A stretch of DNA of 15,741 bases from Leptolyngbya sp. SIO4C1 (GCA_010671975.1 JAAHIA010000060.1:1-15741); one strand, 5' to 3'. Numbered from the stretch's first letter, positions 1-7,387 are shown. The notes: generated from the sequence alone by a model not told the origin. A program made the numbers and translations.

Positions 1-90
1 TCTTCAATGGTTTCAGCCACTGATTTATCGGGGGTTGAAGCCATTGAGCACATCTTTGCCATCAAAGCGCAGCAGCCAGCTGCCGTCTAA
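1..90 (+). CDS. C-terminal end of an unidentified protein (partial)
   Basis: Frame 1 is open from the window edge to a TAA at 88-90 and gives 29 residues ending IFAIKAQQPAAV. The composition looks like a real protein end (an acidic/hydrophobic helix followed by a short polar tail), and a hairpin at 121-149 lies about 30 bases beyond the stop. The piece is too short to assign a family. The start lies outside the window. Confidence 0.45.
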   Translation, partial: SSMVSATDLSGVEAIEHIFAIKAQQPAAV

Positions 91-451
91 GCGCTATATT
101 TTATGCTGTCAATTTTAATTCTGCCGTATACGCGGTTATACGGAGGCAGACTGGGTATCAATTAAAACCTTTGTCGAGCGGCCTGCGGATTTAGTCAGAC
201 GGCTATAGCTTTCGAAGTTTCTAGTTGTTAAGGTTTCTTGCGCCACGGCCGCAGCGATCACGGGCAGTGTCTTGAGTGATAAACATCACTCGCTAAGCGA
301 CGCTTTTGGCCTTGACAAGGCCGCTGCCGGTATCGATGGATCGCTGCGATTTCTAGAGATCACGGGCTACCCTTTATATTACAAATGGTATCGTTGGGAG
401 AACTTCGCTGAAGTCAGAACATCAGGGAGTCGGATTTAGTCCGGCGCAGCT
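91..451. other. Gene-free leader region with several short hairpins
   Basis: This 361-base stretch has no convincing gene. It holds at least four small inverted repeats: 121-149, 274-291 (7-bp stem GAGTGAT/ATCACTC, loop AAAC), 308-322 (GGCCTT/AAGGCC, 3-base loop) and 402-414 (ACTTC/GAAGT, 3-base loop). The 10-mer GATCACGGGC occurs twice, at about 256 and 358. It probably contains the terminator of the upstream gene and the promoter and 5' leader of the gene at 452. I recognise no riboswitch or known RNA family in it, and no clear -35/-10 pair. Confidence 0.5.
121..149 (+). terminator. Hairpin downstream of the partial gene
   Basis: CCGTATA and TATACGG form a 7-bp stem around a CGCGGT loop. 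The outer CTG/CAG pairing extends it past a 3-base bulge. It lies 31 bases after the stop at 90. No T-run follows, so it is a weak terminator candidate or simply a structured element. Confidence 0.35.
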
Positions 452-1756
452 ATGGTGGAATCGAATATTCAAGCGGCCCAGTCAGCTCTATATGCATTTT
501 TTTTGCATAGCGTACAGCGACAGGCGCCTGAAACGGTACTCACGACCTTTCGTCAGCTCTTTTCGGACTTAACTCAAACGACTGCCACTGAGCCAGCCGC
601 TGCCCTACAAATTATTGTCATCGCTAACGATCCGCAGGAGTTTCGATATACGCTCAAGCGCATCTGCTACATCCTGGTCAACAACTGGGAGCTGCGACGA
701 CAGCACGAGGCAGTTCAAGCTTTAATTCGACTGCTGCAAGATCCGGCGCTCAGCCGTCCTGGCTATGCGGTGATTACCAAGCGGCTGCGGCAGTGGATGC
801 AGAGCTTTGTGCACAGCAGCGCGTTCAACGATCTTAAGCTATTCGCCAATCGCTACCGTGAAGAACGCCACTGGCGCGATCGCTACACCTCCTACCTGCT
901 GGTGCCGCAGTATACGAATCTGCAAAACCCGCTAGAGCAGCGAGAGGCCGCTCGCACCCGCTCCTGTGAGCTAAAAGCGCGCTTTCGCTTTGATCTGGCC
1001 ATGTACACTGCTCGCGCTCAGGAAAAAGAGACGCTAGAAAGCAGCGCCCCGCCTCTATCAGAAAACCCAACCGTACTTGGAGACACCGTGCTCACGCTGG
1101 TCAAGGTGCTGCTGCTGCGCCCCGGTGAATTTAGCTACAGCAACCTGGCCAATGTCTTTCGTCAGCAGGTGCACTGCCTCAGCTACTTGGACTTTAAGCG
1201 GGCAATGCTGCAGTATCTAGTGTTTGCGCTGCCGCTATCTGCAACCGCCGATGTAATCAAGCAGTCTCTGGCTGAGCCGCTGCTCTCGCTGCACGCGCAT
1301 CGCGACTATGAAGAGGTCAGCGACGCCCTCATTTTACGCACCTGCAACTTTTTGATTGACCTGCTGCTCACTCAAGATCGACAGCAGCCGTCGCCCATCT
1401 TTGGCCGCATCATGACCCAGGGCAACCCGCTCTACCTCGTGCTGGTGCTGCTGAAGATTGCGCTGTTTTGCCGCTACGTGCAGACCCACTTAGAGCTGCG
1501 CATGGCCGACCTAATTCGCTACTACGAGGCTTTCCCAGAAACCGACTGCGCCTGGATTATCAACTTCTGCGAGATGTTTCGCACAACGTTTGCCATCTTT
1601 GGCGATCGCACCCACTACAACCTTGTCCGCATTGACCACGACCGGTTCACGCCGGCGTCGCCGGTTAGCCTTGATGACTATCGCATCTTTTCACAGATGC
1701 GCCACCAGCCAGTAGAAGCTCCAGCGCTGATTTTACCCACTGCGGCCGCCAGCTAA
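452..1756 (+). CDS. Conserved cyanobacterial-type protein of unknown function
   Basis: This 434-residue, soluble-looking protein shows no signal peptide and no clear membrane span. Most of it appears helical, with many Leu, Arg, Gln and Ala residues (for example around 60-120 and 205-370), which suggests an alpha-solenoid or all-helical fold. I see no catalytic motif and cannot name a domain. The basic, tyrosine-rich stretch near residues 130-155 (FANRYREERHWRDRYTSYLL) is the most distinctive segment. The ATG at 452 lacks a good Shine-Dalgarno site; GGGAG lies about 25 bases upstream, too far to count. The stop overlaps by 4 bases the stop of the minus-strand permease, so the two genes converge. 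Length, codon use and two internal HIP1 sites support a real chromosomal gene. Confidence 0.85.
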   Translation: MVESNIQAAQSALYAFFLHSVQRQAPETVLTTFRQLFSDLTQTTATEPAAALQIIVIANDPQEFRYTLKRICYILVNNWELRRQHEAVQALIRLLQDPALSRPGYAVITKRLRQWMQSFVHSSAFNDLKLFANRYREERHWRDRYTSYLLVPQYTNLQNPLEQREAARTRSCELKARFRFDLAMYTARAQEKETLESSAPPLSENPTVLGDTVLTLVKVLLLRPGEFSYSNLANVFRQQVHCLSYLDFKRAMLQYLVFALPLSATADVIKQSLAEPLLSLHAHRDYEEVSDALILRTCNFLIDLLLTQDRQQPSPIFGRIMTQGNPLYLVLVLLKIALFCRYVQTHLELRMADLIRYYEAFPETDCAWIINFCEMFRTTFAIFGDRTHYNLVRIDHDRFTPASPVSLDDYRIFSQMRHQPVEAPALILPTAAAS

Positions 1757-2553
1757 TCCTGCTGATGGGCAAACTGATAGGCCCCAATAAATGAAAGCGC
1801 GATCGCGACCGCCAGCAGCATCGGAATTGAATACCAGGGAAACTCAGCCAGCGGCCGATAGGCTGCTGCTCTTAGCCCGACTGAGGTGTAGGTGAGTGGC
1901 AGCAAATAGACAATGACCTTTAAAACAGCTGGCAGCGTGGAGGGCTCAAAAAACGTAGCCCCTAAAAACGACATGGGCACAATCAAAAAGTTGTTGAACA
2001 GGCCAACGCTCTCTAGCGACTTCACATTCAGTCCGACAATTACCCCTAGCCCGGCAAACACCGCGCAGTTGAGCACCAGCAGCAGCAAAAACAGCGGGTT
2101 CAAAAAGCTGAGCGGCTCGCGGGTAAATAGAATTGCGACCAAAATGACTGACGCTGCCGTCAGCAGCCCGCGAACGATGCCAGCCAGCATCTTACCTAGA
2201 TGCAGCGCCAGCGGATGAATGGGGTAAAGCAGCATCTCCTCAAAATTTTTAGTAAATAGCCGCTCCCCGCAGATTGAAAACGTCGTACCGCCAAAGCTAA
2301 TCACCATCGAAGACAGCGCCACCATGCCCGGCAAAATAAACTCTAGATAGCTATCACCCACTTCTGGAGGCGCAACCCGATCAATTGAGCTGCCTAAGCC
2401 TAGACCAAATGCCAAGATATAGATCAGCGGCGACACCAGTCCTGACGCAGCTACCTGCGGAATTCGTACCCGCAAATCGAGCCAGTCTCCCCAAAAAACC
2501 GTCAAACTATCGGCTAGAAGCGTTTGCAGCGGGTTCGCTTTGATAGATTTCAC
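1753..2553 (-). CDS. ABC-2 type transporter permease
   Basis: This is an integral membrane subunit of an ABC exporter of the ABC-2/NodJ-like class, which usually pairs with a separate ATPase to move lipids, polysaccharides or drugs. The sequence begins with an amphipathic stretch containing FWGDWLDLRVR, then has about six hydrophobic segments (for example SGLVSPLIYILAFGLGLG, FLNPLFLLLLVLNCAVFAGLG and the last span SIPMLLAVAIALSFIGAYQF). The signature-like segment PMSFLGATFFEP followed by LPLTYTSVGLRAAAY is typical of ABC-2 permeases. The frame stays open to an ATG at 2640, but those extra 29 residues are cysteine-rich and unlike the family. I prefer the GTG at 2553, which gives about 266 residues, the usual size. 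No ATPase gene is adjacent, so the partner must be encoded elsewhere. Confidence 0.88.
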   Translation of the reverse strand: MKSIKANPLQTLLADSLTVFWGDWLDLRVRIPQVAASGLVSPLIYILAFGLGLGSSIDRVAPPEVGDSYLEFILPGMVALSSMVISFGGTTFSICGERLFTKNFEEMLLYPIHPLALHLGKMLAGIVRGLLTAASVILVAILFTREPLSFLNPLFLLLLVLNCAVFAGLGVIVGLNVKSLESVGLFNNFLIVPMSFLGATFFEPSTLPAVLKVIVYLLPLTYTSVGLRAAAYRPLAEFPWYSIPMLLAVAIALSFIGAYQFAHQQD

Positions 2554-2740
2554 AAGACAGGGCAGCTCAGCACATAGGGTATATGAGGATACGATACAGC
2601 GATCTGCGTAGCTTTTTCTGCCTTGCACGCAACTGCACAAATCGAAGGCATACTAGAATCATAGGCGTCTTAACGGCGTTCTCACGATGAATACCTGGTA
2701 AACCATCAGCCCTTTAGCCGTCTCATTTCTCGAAATCTAA

Positions 2741-3286
2741 ATGAAACGCAAACCTCGCTATATGCCACCTCCGAGAGAAAGAAACGACTATCGCGAACCG
2801 CCCAGCGACTATCGCGAATCGCCCAGCGACTATCGCGAACCGTCCAGCAAAGGCGACAGCAAAAACTTTTTTAACCTGGCGGTGATTGGGGCTGTTCTGG
2901 TACTGGGCATCGTGCTGGGCTCGATTTTGACCTACAACGTCAACTTCAGTACCGAAAGCCTAACCACCGATGTTGAAATTGCCAAGCTCGCCCCCAACCC
3001 TGAACTCTGTGCGCAATATGGGGCCAGCGCCATTGTGACTGAGACGCGCACCTTTGTGACGCTCAACCCGCGTCGCGTCTTTGTTTCACAGCCACAAACG
3101 CAGCCGGGCTGTGTCTTGCGCAGCTCTAACTGGAGCGTGCTCAGGCAAAAAGATGCCATTAACGGCGAAGAAGTCTCCGCCTGCCGCAATCGGATGAATA
3201 CGTTTGGCTACACAGGCGATATTGACGTGCCTGAGACCGCTGAGGTCAACTGCCTGTACCAGAACGACGGACAGACCCGCTTCTAA
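2741..3286 (+). CDS. DUF3172 family membrane protein
   Basis: This 181-residue protein matches the cyanobacterial DUF3172 family. A charged, proline-rich N-terminus (residues 1-40) carries three tandem YRE-P/S-PS(D) heptads. One membrane span follows (about 46-68, AVIGAVLVLGIVLGSILTYN). The C-terminal domain contains four cysteines, including those in ELCAQYG, PGCVLRSSNW, SACRNRMN and VNCLYQN. That domain probably lies on the lumenal or periplasmic side, where the cysteines could form disulfides. The family has no established function known to me. The ATG at 2741 has no clear ribosome binding site. Its 3' end faces the AMIN gene across a shared hairpin. Confidence 0.85.
   Translation: MKRKPRYMPPPRERNDYREPPSDYRESPSDYREPSSKGDSKNFFNLAVIGAVLVLGIVLGSILTYNVNFSTESLTTDVEIAKLAPNPELCAQYGASAIVTETRTFVTLNPRRVFVSQPQTQPGCVLRSSNWSVLRQKDAINGEEVSACRNRMNTFGYTGDIDVPETAEVNCLYQNDGQTRF
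2786..2848 (+). repeat. Three 21-bp tandem repeats inside the DUF3172 gene
   Basis: Three head-to-tail copies of the unit beginning GACTATCGCGAACCG differ at only a few positions (an AACCG/AATCG change and a CCC/TCC change). They are in frame and encode the heptads YREPPSD, YRESPSD and YREPSSK. This is probably a slippage-prone segment in the disordered N-terminal tail. Confidence 0.9.
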
Positions 3287-3290
3287 GCCA

Positions 3291-3317
3291 CCGGGCTGCC
3301 TATGGCTGAGCAGCCGG
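3291..3317. terminator. Shared hairpin between converging genes
   Basis: GGCTGC (3294-3299) pairs with GCAGCC (3310-3315). Flanking CCG/CGG pairing extends the stem past one bulged base, and the loop is about 10 bases. It starts 5 bases after the DUF3172 stop and overlaps the last codons of the minus-strand AMIN gene, so it could end transcription in either direction. Neither side has a strong T-run. Confidence 0.4.
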
Positions 3318-4310
3318 CAGCGGCTGACCAAAGGAAATCGGCTCTGGCCAAACTGAAATCTGATCGCCTGGCACTGCGGCAGCGTCTACGGCAGCTGGCT
3401 CAACCGGCGCAGCAACCGATGGGCTCTGTGCGATCGCAGCTTCCGCTGGCTCAGGCTCTAGCTTCGGTGGCGTCATAACCACGGCCCTCAGCGCTGGATC
3501 GTGGGCTTCTGCGGCCGGTGTCGCAGCCGCTGTCGTCGGCAGTGCGGTCGCTGTCTCTAGTGCGGGCGTATCCAGTACAGGCAGCGCTGCTGGCTCCTCG
3601 GGTGCGACCGGCTCCTCGGGTGCGACCGGCTCAGGCGTTGCCTCAGCATTGACCTGGGGTGCGGCCATTGGCGGCACGTCTATTGCCGCAGCGGTTTCTG
3701 CCAAAGACGGTACGCTAACCACGCTTGCTTCGTTGCGAGCCGGCGCGTAGGGATCGAGCGGCAAATCATCCGTCGCAGCAGGCTGCAGCAGGCTTTGGGC
3801 ATTCTGACTCAGGCGGCTAGCACCCTGATGCGAGCCAATCGCCTCGAAGGGATCGCCTGCTAACGCAGCATTGGCGATGGGCTCAGCACCGGCAATCAGC
3901 GGTCGAAAGCGCCACTGCCGCTGCCCGTCAGCTTCATCAAACTGAATTTCGACCTGCTCTGCCTGCAGCTCAGTGTCTGGAGCCAACTCGATCACAACCC
4001 GCACCGTATCGGCTTCAAACTGCGATACCCGAATGCGTTCGACCGCGCCTTCATAGGTTTGCTCAGCTGACACCTCGCCAAGCTGTACGCCCGGCATATC
4101 TAACACTACGCGGGCCGGCTCTGCTAGCCAAAAAAACTGTGGGATCACCGTCTCTGGCAATGAGAACTGTAGCTGATAAGTCGCTGGGTCGAAGGCCCAG
4201 TCTGTCAGCTCGGCTGCCTGCGCCTGCGGACAGACAATGGCAGCAAGCGCGATCGCGCTGCCGAGTCCAAGATTCAGCCCCACACTCAGCCCTATATGTC
4301 GATAGCTCAT
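3300..4310 (-). CDS. AMIN domain-containing secreted protein
   Basis: The first 33 residues form a signal peptide (basic start, long hydrophobic core, cleavage near AQA/AE). Residues about 35-115 form an AMIN domain, recognisable from LTDWAFDP, LQFSLPE, PARVVLDMPG and RIRVSQFEADTVRVVIELAP. AMIN domains are known to localise periplasmic proteins, such as amidases and secretin pilots, to peptidoglycan or the envelope. The remainder (about 140-336) is low-complexity and rich in Ala, Pro and Glu, with no amidase or secretin domain, so this is an AMIN module with a disordered tail. On the minus strand AGGTGAGG precedes the ATG by 8-9 bases, supporting the start at 4310. TTGACA/TTGACG-like hexamers (4374-4387) lie further upstream, without a convincing -10 partner. 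Confidence 0.85.
   Translation of the reverse strand: MSYRHIGLSVGLNLGLGSAIALAAIVCPQAQAAELTDWAFDPATYQLQFSLPETVIPQFFWLAEPARVVLDMPGVQLGEVSAEQTYEGAVERIRVSQFEADTVRVVIELAPDTELQAEQVEIQFDEADGQRQWRFRPLIAGAEPIANAALAGDPFEAIGSHQGASRLSQNAQSLLQPAATDDLPLDPYAPARNEASVVSVPSLAETAAAIDVPPMAAPQVNAEATPEPVAPEEPVAPEEPAALPVLDTPALETATALPTTAAATPAAEAHDPALRAVVMTPPKLEPEPAEAAIAQSPSVAAPVEPAAVDAAAVPGDQISVWPEPISFGQPLPAAQP
3593..3628 (-). repeat. Two 18-bp tandem repeats in the AMIN gene tail
   Basis: The plus-strand unit GCTCCTCGGGTGCGACCG occurs twice exactly, with the start of a third partial copy after it. It is in frame and encodes the repeated peptide PVAPEE in the proline/alanine-rich tail of the AMIN protein. Confidence 0.85.
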
Positions 4311-4490
4311 GGTCGTTTACCTCACCTAAAACGCGCCTGACGTGAGATTGACGCGATTAAGGCTAATAGCATACGTCAATTTGTCAAAAATGAACGGTCT
4401 TTTTCCAGCCCGTAGCTAAATAAAATCTGAAGCGCTGTGCAGACTAAAATTTATCCGTCATCATAGAACTGACCTCTTTTAGAACCCCTC

Positions 4491-4586
4491 ATGGAACTGC
4501 ACGAGCTTTTTACCCTAATCTTGCTACTTAGCCCGGGCCTGCTGCTCTCAGCCCTGGTGATGACTGCTTTCGCTTTTGGAGGATAG
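4491..4586 (+). CDS. Possible 31-residue single-span membrane peptide
   Basis: An ATG at 4491 opens a 31-codon frame that ends TAG at 4584-4586. It encodes MELHELFTLILLLSPGLLLS and then a short hydrophobic tail ending in FAFGG. The shape (acidic start, one long hydrophobic span, tiny tail) matches the size class of small cyanobacterial membrane proteins, but it does not match any photosystem or cytochrome b6f small subunit I can recall. Its last codons GGA GGA overlap the Shine-Dalgarno site of the thioredoxin-fold gene starting at 4592, so translation could be coupled. No clear ribosome binding site precedes it. It could be only the leader of the next gene. Confidence 0.35.
   Translation: MELHELFTLILLLSPGLLLSALVMTAFAFGG
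4578..4583 (+). promoter_or_regulatory. Ribosome binding site of the thioredoxin-fold gene
   Basis: GGAGGA lies 8 bases before the ATG at 4592. It supports that start, or the second ATG at 4598, over later ones, and it coincides with the end of the small upstream frame. Confidence 0.7.
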
Positions 4587-4591
4587 CCCTC

Positions 4592-5176
4592 ATGGTCATG
4601 GTCGAATCTACGATGCTGCCGCTGGGGACAGCCGCCCCTACCTTTGAGCTGCCCGACGTGGTGACTGGCGAAACCATTTCGCTGGAGACCTTCGCCGATA
4701 ACAAGGCGCTGCTGGTGATGTTTATCTGCGCTCACTGCCCCTTCGTTAAGCATGTGCAGCAGGAGCTGGCACAGCTCGGCCATGACTACGGGCCGCAGGG
4801 CGTTGGCATCGTCGCTATCAGTGCCAACAGCGTGGCCACTCATCCGCAAGATGGCCCGGCTCACCTCAAGGCGATGGCTAACGGGCTAGGGTTCAACTTT
4901 CCCTACTGCTACGACGAATCTCAGGCCGTTGCGAAAGCCTATACTGCTGCCTGCACGCCCGATTTCTTTCTGTTTGATGGCGATCAGAAGCTGGTCTATC
5001 GCGGGCAGCTCGACGACAGCCGCCCCAGCAGTGACAAGCCTGTGACGGGTAAAGACCTGCGTGCCGCCATCGATCAGGTACTGGCCGGGCAAAGCGTACC
5101 GCCCGAGCAAGCGCCCAGCATCGGCTGCAACATCAAATGGACGCCGGGGAACGAACCAGACTACTTTGCGGCCTAG
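4592..5176 (+). CDS. Thioredoxin-fold (AhpC/TSA-like) family protein
   Basis: This 194-residue protein has the redoxin/AhpC-TSA layout. LGTAAPTFELPDVVTGE (about 11-27) starts the fold, VMFICAHCPFVKH (42-54) carries a CxxC pair (Cys46, Cys49), VAISANS follows the next strand, and TPDFFLFD supplies the cis-proline loop. The protein is probably cytoplasmic, as there is no signal peptide. Cyanobacterial members of this group are annotated as thioredoxin-family or peroxiredoxin-like proteins, and the exact substrate is unknown. The CxxC, instead of the single peroxidatic cysteine in a TxxC context, argues for a disulfide reductase or relative over a classical peroxiredoxin. A second possible start is the ATG at 4598. 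Its stop is 11 bases from the hisIE stop on the other strand. Confidence 0.85.
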   Translation: MVMVESTMLPLGTAAPTFELPDVVTGETISLETFADNKALLVMFICAHCPFVKHVQQELAQLGHDYGPQGVGIVAISANSVATHPQDGPAHLKAMANGLGFNFPYCYDESQAVAKAYTAACTPDFFLFDGDQKLVYRGQLDDSRPSSDKPVTGKDLRAAIDQVLAGQSVPPEQAPSIGCNIKWTPGNEPDYFAA

Positions 5177-5187
5177 CCCGTACCTCA

Positions 5188-5811
5188 CTACCGCCGCGAC
5201 TGTAGCTGGCGATAGACCGCTTTAAGATCTACATCGTGATGCGCGAGCGCCACCAGCGTGTGGTAGAGCAGATCGGCCACCTCGCCAGCAATTTCGTCTG
5301 GGCTATCATCCTTGCAGGCCATCACCACCTCAGCCGCCTCTTCGCCAATTTTTTTCAGAATCTTGTTATCGCCGCCTGCCAGCAGCTTATTCGTGTAGGA
5401 ATCTGGCTTCGGGTGAGCCTTGCGATCGCAAATCACCCCGTATACCTGCGAGAGCGTATCCGCCGGCGGCGGCACCACCGCGTCCTCAACCTGATGGAAG
5501 CAGCTGCGCTCACCCGTATGGCAGGCCACATCGCCCATCTGCTCAACCGTGATCAGCAGCGCGTCGCTGTCGCAGTCGTAGCGCATTCCCTTGACCTTTT
5601 GCAGATGCCCCGAGGTCGCTCCCTTATGCCACAGTTCTGAGCGCGACCGGCTCCAGTACCAGACCTCACCCGTCTCTAGCGTCTTCTGCAGCGATTCCCG
5701 ATTCATCCAAGCCAGCATGAGCACCGTGCCATCGAGATAGTCCTGTGCGATCGCGGGGACCAGGCCCTGGTCGTTGTAGCGGATTTGGTCGAGCGGAATG
5801 GAAGGGGTCAT
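5188..5811 (-). CDS. hisIE: Bifunctional phosphoribosyl-AMP cyclohydrolase / phosphoribosyl-ATP diphosphatase
   Basis: This enzyme catalyses the second and third steps of histidine synthesis: removal of pyrophosphate from phosphoribosyl-ATP, then opening of the adenine ring of phosphoribosyl-AMP. The HisI domain spans about residues 1-112, with WYWSRSRSELWHKGATSGH (51-69), the metal-binding DCDSDALL (79-86) and CHTGERSCF (97-105). The HisE domain spans about 115-205, with KIGEEAAEVVMACKD (153-167) and EVADLLYHTLVAL. At 207 residues it has the normal length of the fused cyanobacterial or enterobacterial enzyme. The ATG at 5811 has no Shine-Dalgarno site; the preceding mRNA is almost pure C and T. 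No other his gene is near, as is usual in cyanobacteria, where the pathway genes are scattered. Confidence 0.97.
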   Translation of the reverse strand: MTPSIPLDQIRYNDQGLVPAIAQDYLDGTVLMLAWMNRESLQKTLETGEVWYWSRSRSELWHKGATSGHLQKVKGMRYDCDSDALLITVEQMGDVACHTGERSCFHQVEDAVVPPPADTLSQVYGVICDRKAHPKPDSYTNKLLAGGDNKILKKIGEEAAEVVMACKDDSPDEIAGEVADLLYHTLVALAHHDVDLKAVYRQLQSRR

Positions 5812-5840
5812 GGGGGAAGATGGGGGAGGTCAGGAGGGGG
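5804..5840 (+). other. Four-tract G-rich motif over the hisIE start codon
   Basis: Four runs of four or five G lie at 5804-5807, 5812-5816, 5822-5826 and 5836-5840, separated by 4, 5 and 9 bases. This arrangement could fold as a G-quadruplex on the plus strand, the template strand of hisIE. It covers the hisIE ATG (5809-5811), and its complement is the pyrimidine-rich hisIE leader. It may equally be a degenerate short G-rich repeat. Confidence 0.5.
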
Positions 5841-6070
5841 TTACTTTTTCTATCTAAGCATTTCGTTGCGCTTCATTTACGACGCAGCCAGAGCATCCGT
5901 CTTGTGAACCTTCCCCATCCACCCTATCTGCCTCACCCGCCCCCTCTCCACACATTCCTTAACATCTCTCAACCTTCACCAGCTCAAGGGATAGGATAAA
6001 AAATACTGCAAATAAACTGAGACAGTTTTGCTGTCGGCCCAACCATTCAGAACATCAGTCGAGGACTTCC

Positions 6071-6081
6071 AAGAAGGAGAG
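6071..6081 (+). promoter_or_regulatory. Strong ribosome binding site deciding the hemL TTG start
   Basis: AAGAAGGAGAG ends a few bases before TTG at 6086, leaving AAGGAG about 6 bases from the start. No ATG or GTG sits at a suitable position, so the ribosome binding site supports initiation at TTG. Confidence 0.75.
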
Positions 6082-6085
6082 CGCT

Positions 6086-7387
6086 TTGGTTACCACCACA
6101 TCTTTGAAAACGACTAAATCAGAAGAAATTTTTTCAGCGGCTCGCAATCTCATGCCGGGCGGCGTTAGCTCCCCGGTACGGGCCTTCAAGTCAGTGGGCG
6201 GACAGCCAATTGTATTTGATCGGGTCAAAGGGGCCTACATCTGGGACGTTGATGACAACCAGTACATTGACTATGTGGGCACCTGGGGACCGGCCATCTG
6301 CGGCCATGCTCACCCTGACGTGCTGAAGGCGCTGTCCGAAGCGCTGGAAAAAGGCACCAGCTTTGGTGCACCCTGCTATCTCGAAAATATCCTGGCCGAG
6401 ATGGTGATTGACGCCGTACCTAGCATCGAGATGGTGCGCTTCGTCAACTCTGGCACCGAGGCCTGCATGGCGGTGCTGCGGCTGATGCGGGCCTACACCG
6501 GGCGCGACAAGATCATCAAGTTCGAAGGCTGCTACCACGGCCATGCTGACATGTTTTTGGTAAAAGCCGGCTCGGGCGTGGCAACGCTAGGGCTGCCTGA
6601 CTCGCCGGGTGTGCCGAAATCTGCCACTAGCGCCACCCTGACTGCGCCTTACAACGACCTCGAAGCCGTCAAGCGCCTGTTCGCTGAGAATCCGGGTGAG
6701 ATTGCCGGCGTCATCCTGGAGCCGGTGGTCGGCAACTCTGGCTTCATCGTGCCTGATGCTGGCTTCTTAGAAGGGCTGCGCGAGCTGACAAAGGCAAACG
6801 ATGCGCTGCTGGTCTTTGATGAAGTGATGACCGGTTTCCGCATTGCCTACGGCGGCGCCCAGGCTAAATTTGGCGTCACACCAGACCTGACGACGCTCGG
6901 TAAAATCATCGGCGGCGGGCTGCCGGTAGGGGCCTACGGCGGTCGGCGCGACATCATGGAAATGATTGCCCCAGCCGGGCCGGTTTATCAGGCCGGGACG
7001 CTCTCAGGCAACCCGCTGGCAATGACGGCCGGCATTAAGACGCTGGAAATCTTAAAGCGCCCAGGCACCTACGATCAGCTAGAGCAAACCACGCAGAGGC
7101 TGATTGACGGACTGCTTGCGATCGCAAGCGACACTGGGCACACCGTCTGCGGCGGCCACGTCAGCGCCATGTTTGGCATGTTCTTCACCGCCGGGCCTGT
7201 CCAAAACTACGACGATGCCAAAAAGTCCGATCTCGAAAAATTCAACCGCTTCCATCGCGGTATGTTAGAGAACGGTGTTTACCTCGCCCCCTCGCAGTTT
7301 GAGGCCGGCTTTACCTCGCTAGCCCATACGGATGAGGACATTGAGAACACGCTGGCGGCCGCGCGAACAGTGCTGTCAAATATGTAG
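6086..7387 (+). CDS. hemL: Glutamate-1-semialdehyde 2,1-aminomutase
   Basis: This PLP enzyme converts glutamate-1-semialdehyde to 5-aminolevulinate, the committed precursor of chlorophyll, haem and bilins, in the cytoplasm. The 433-residue sequence is complete. NLMPGGVSSPVRAF (21-34) is the family signature near the N-terminus, GCYHGHAD (148-155) lies by the cofactor, FDEVMTGFR (244-252) contains the Asp that contacts the pyridine nitrogen, and Lys273 in LTTLGKIIGGG is the Schiff-base lysine. The start is a TTG directly after a strong AAGGAG site, and the resulting N-terminus (MVTTTSLKTTKSEEIF) resembles other cyanobacterial HemL starts. The intergenic region shared with the divergent hisIE gene (5812-6085) should hold its promoter, but I cannot place -35/-10 boxes confidently. 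A hairpin at 7441-7473 may end the transcript. Confidence 0.98.
   Translation: MVTTTSLKTTKSEEIFSAARNLMPGGVSSPVRAFKSVGGQPIVFDRVKGAYIWDVDDNQYIDYVGTWGPAICGHAHPDVLKALSEALEKGTSFGAPCYLENILAEMVIDAVPSIEMVRFVNSGTEACMAVLRLMRAYTGRDKIIKFEGCYHGHADMFLVKAGSGVATLGLPDSPGVPKSATSATLTAPYNDLEAVKRLFAENPGEIAGVILEPVVGNSGFIVPDAGFLEGLRELTKANDALLVFDEVMTGFRIAYGGAQAKFGVTPDLTTLGKIIGGGLPVGAYGGRRDIMEMIAPAGPVYQAGTLSGNPLAMTAGIKTLEILKRPGTYDQLEQTTQRLIDGLLAIASDTGHTVCGGHVSAMFGMFFTAGPVQNYDDAKKSDLEKFNRFHRGMLENGVYLAPSQFEAGFTSLAHTDEDIENTLAAARTVLSNM

Noticed and set aside
103..165. A 20-codon frame starting MLSILILPYTRLYGGRLG.
   Set aside because: It overlaps the 121-149 hairpin, has no ribosome binding site and no recognisable composition; chance is the simpler reading.
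3086..3331. Open frames on the opposite strand of the DUF3172 gene.
   Set aside because: They lie antisense to a well-supported gene, have no start signals and give unnatural compositions.
4451..4864. A 137-codon minus-strand frame over the thioredoxin-fold gene.
   Set aside because: It is a shadow of the real plus-strand gene, with scattered histidine- and serine-rich sequence and no family resemblance.
5236..5640. A 134-codon plus-strand frame inside hisIE.
   Set aside because: It lies antisense to a clearly identified enzyme with all its motifs intact.
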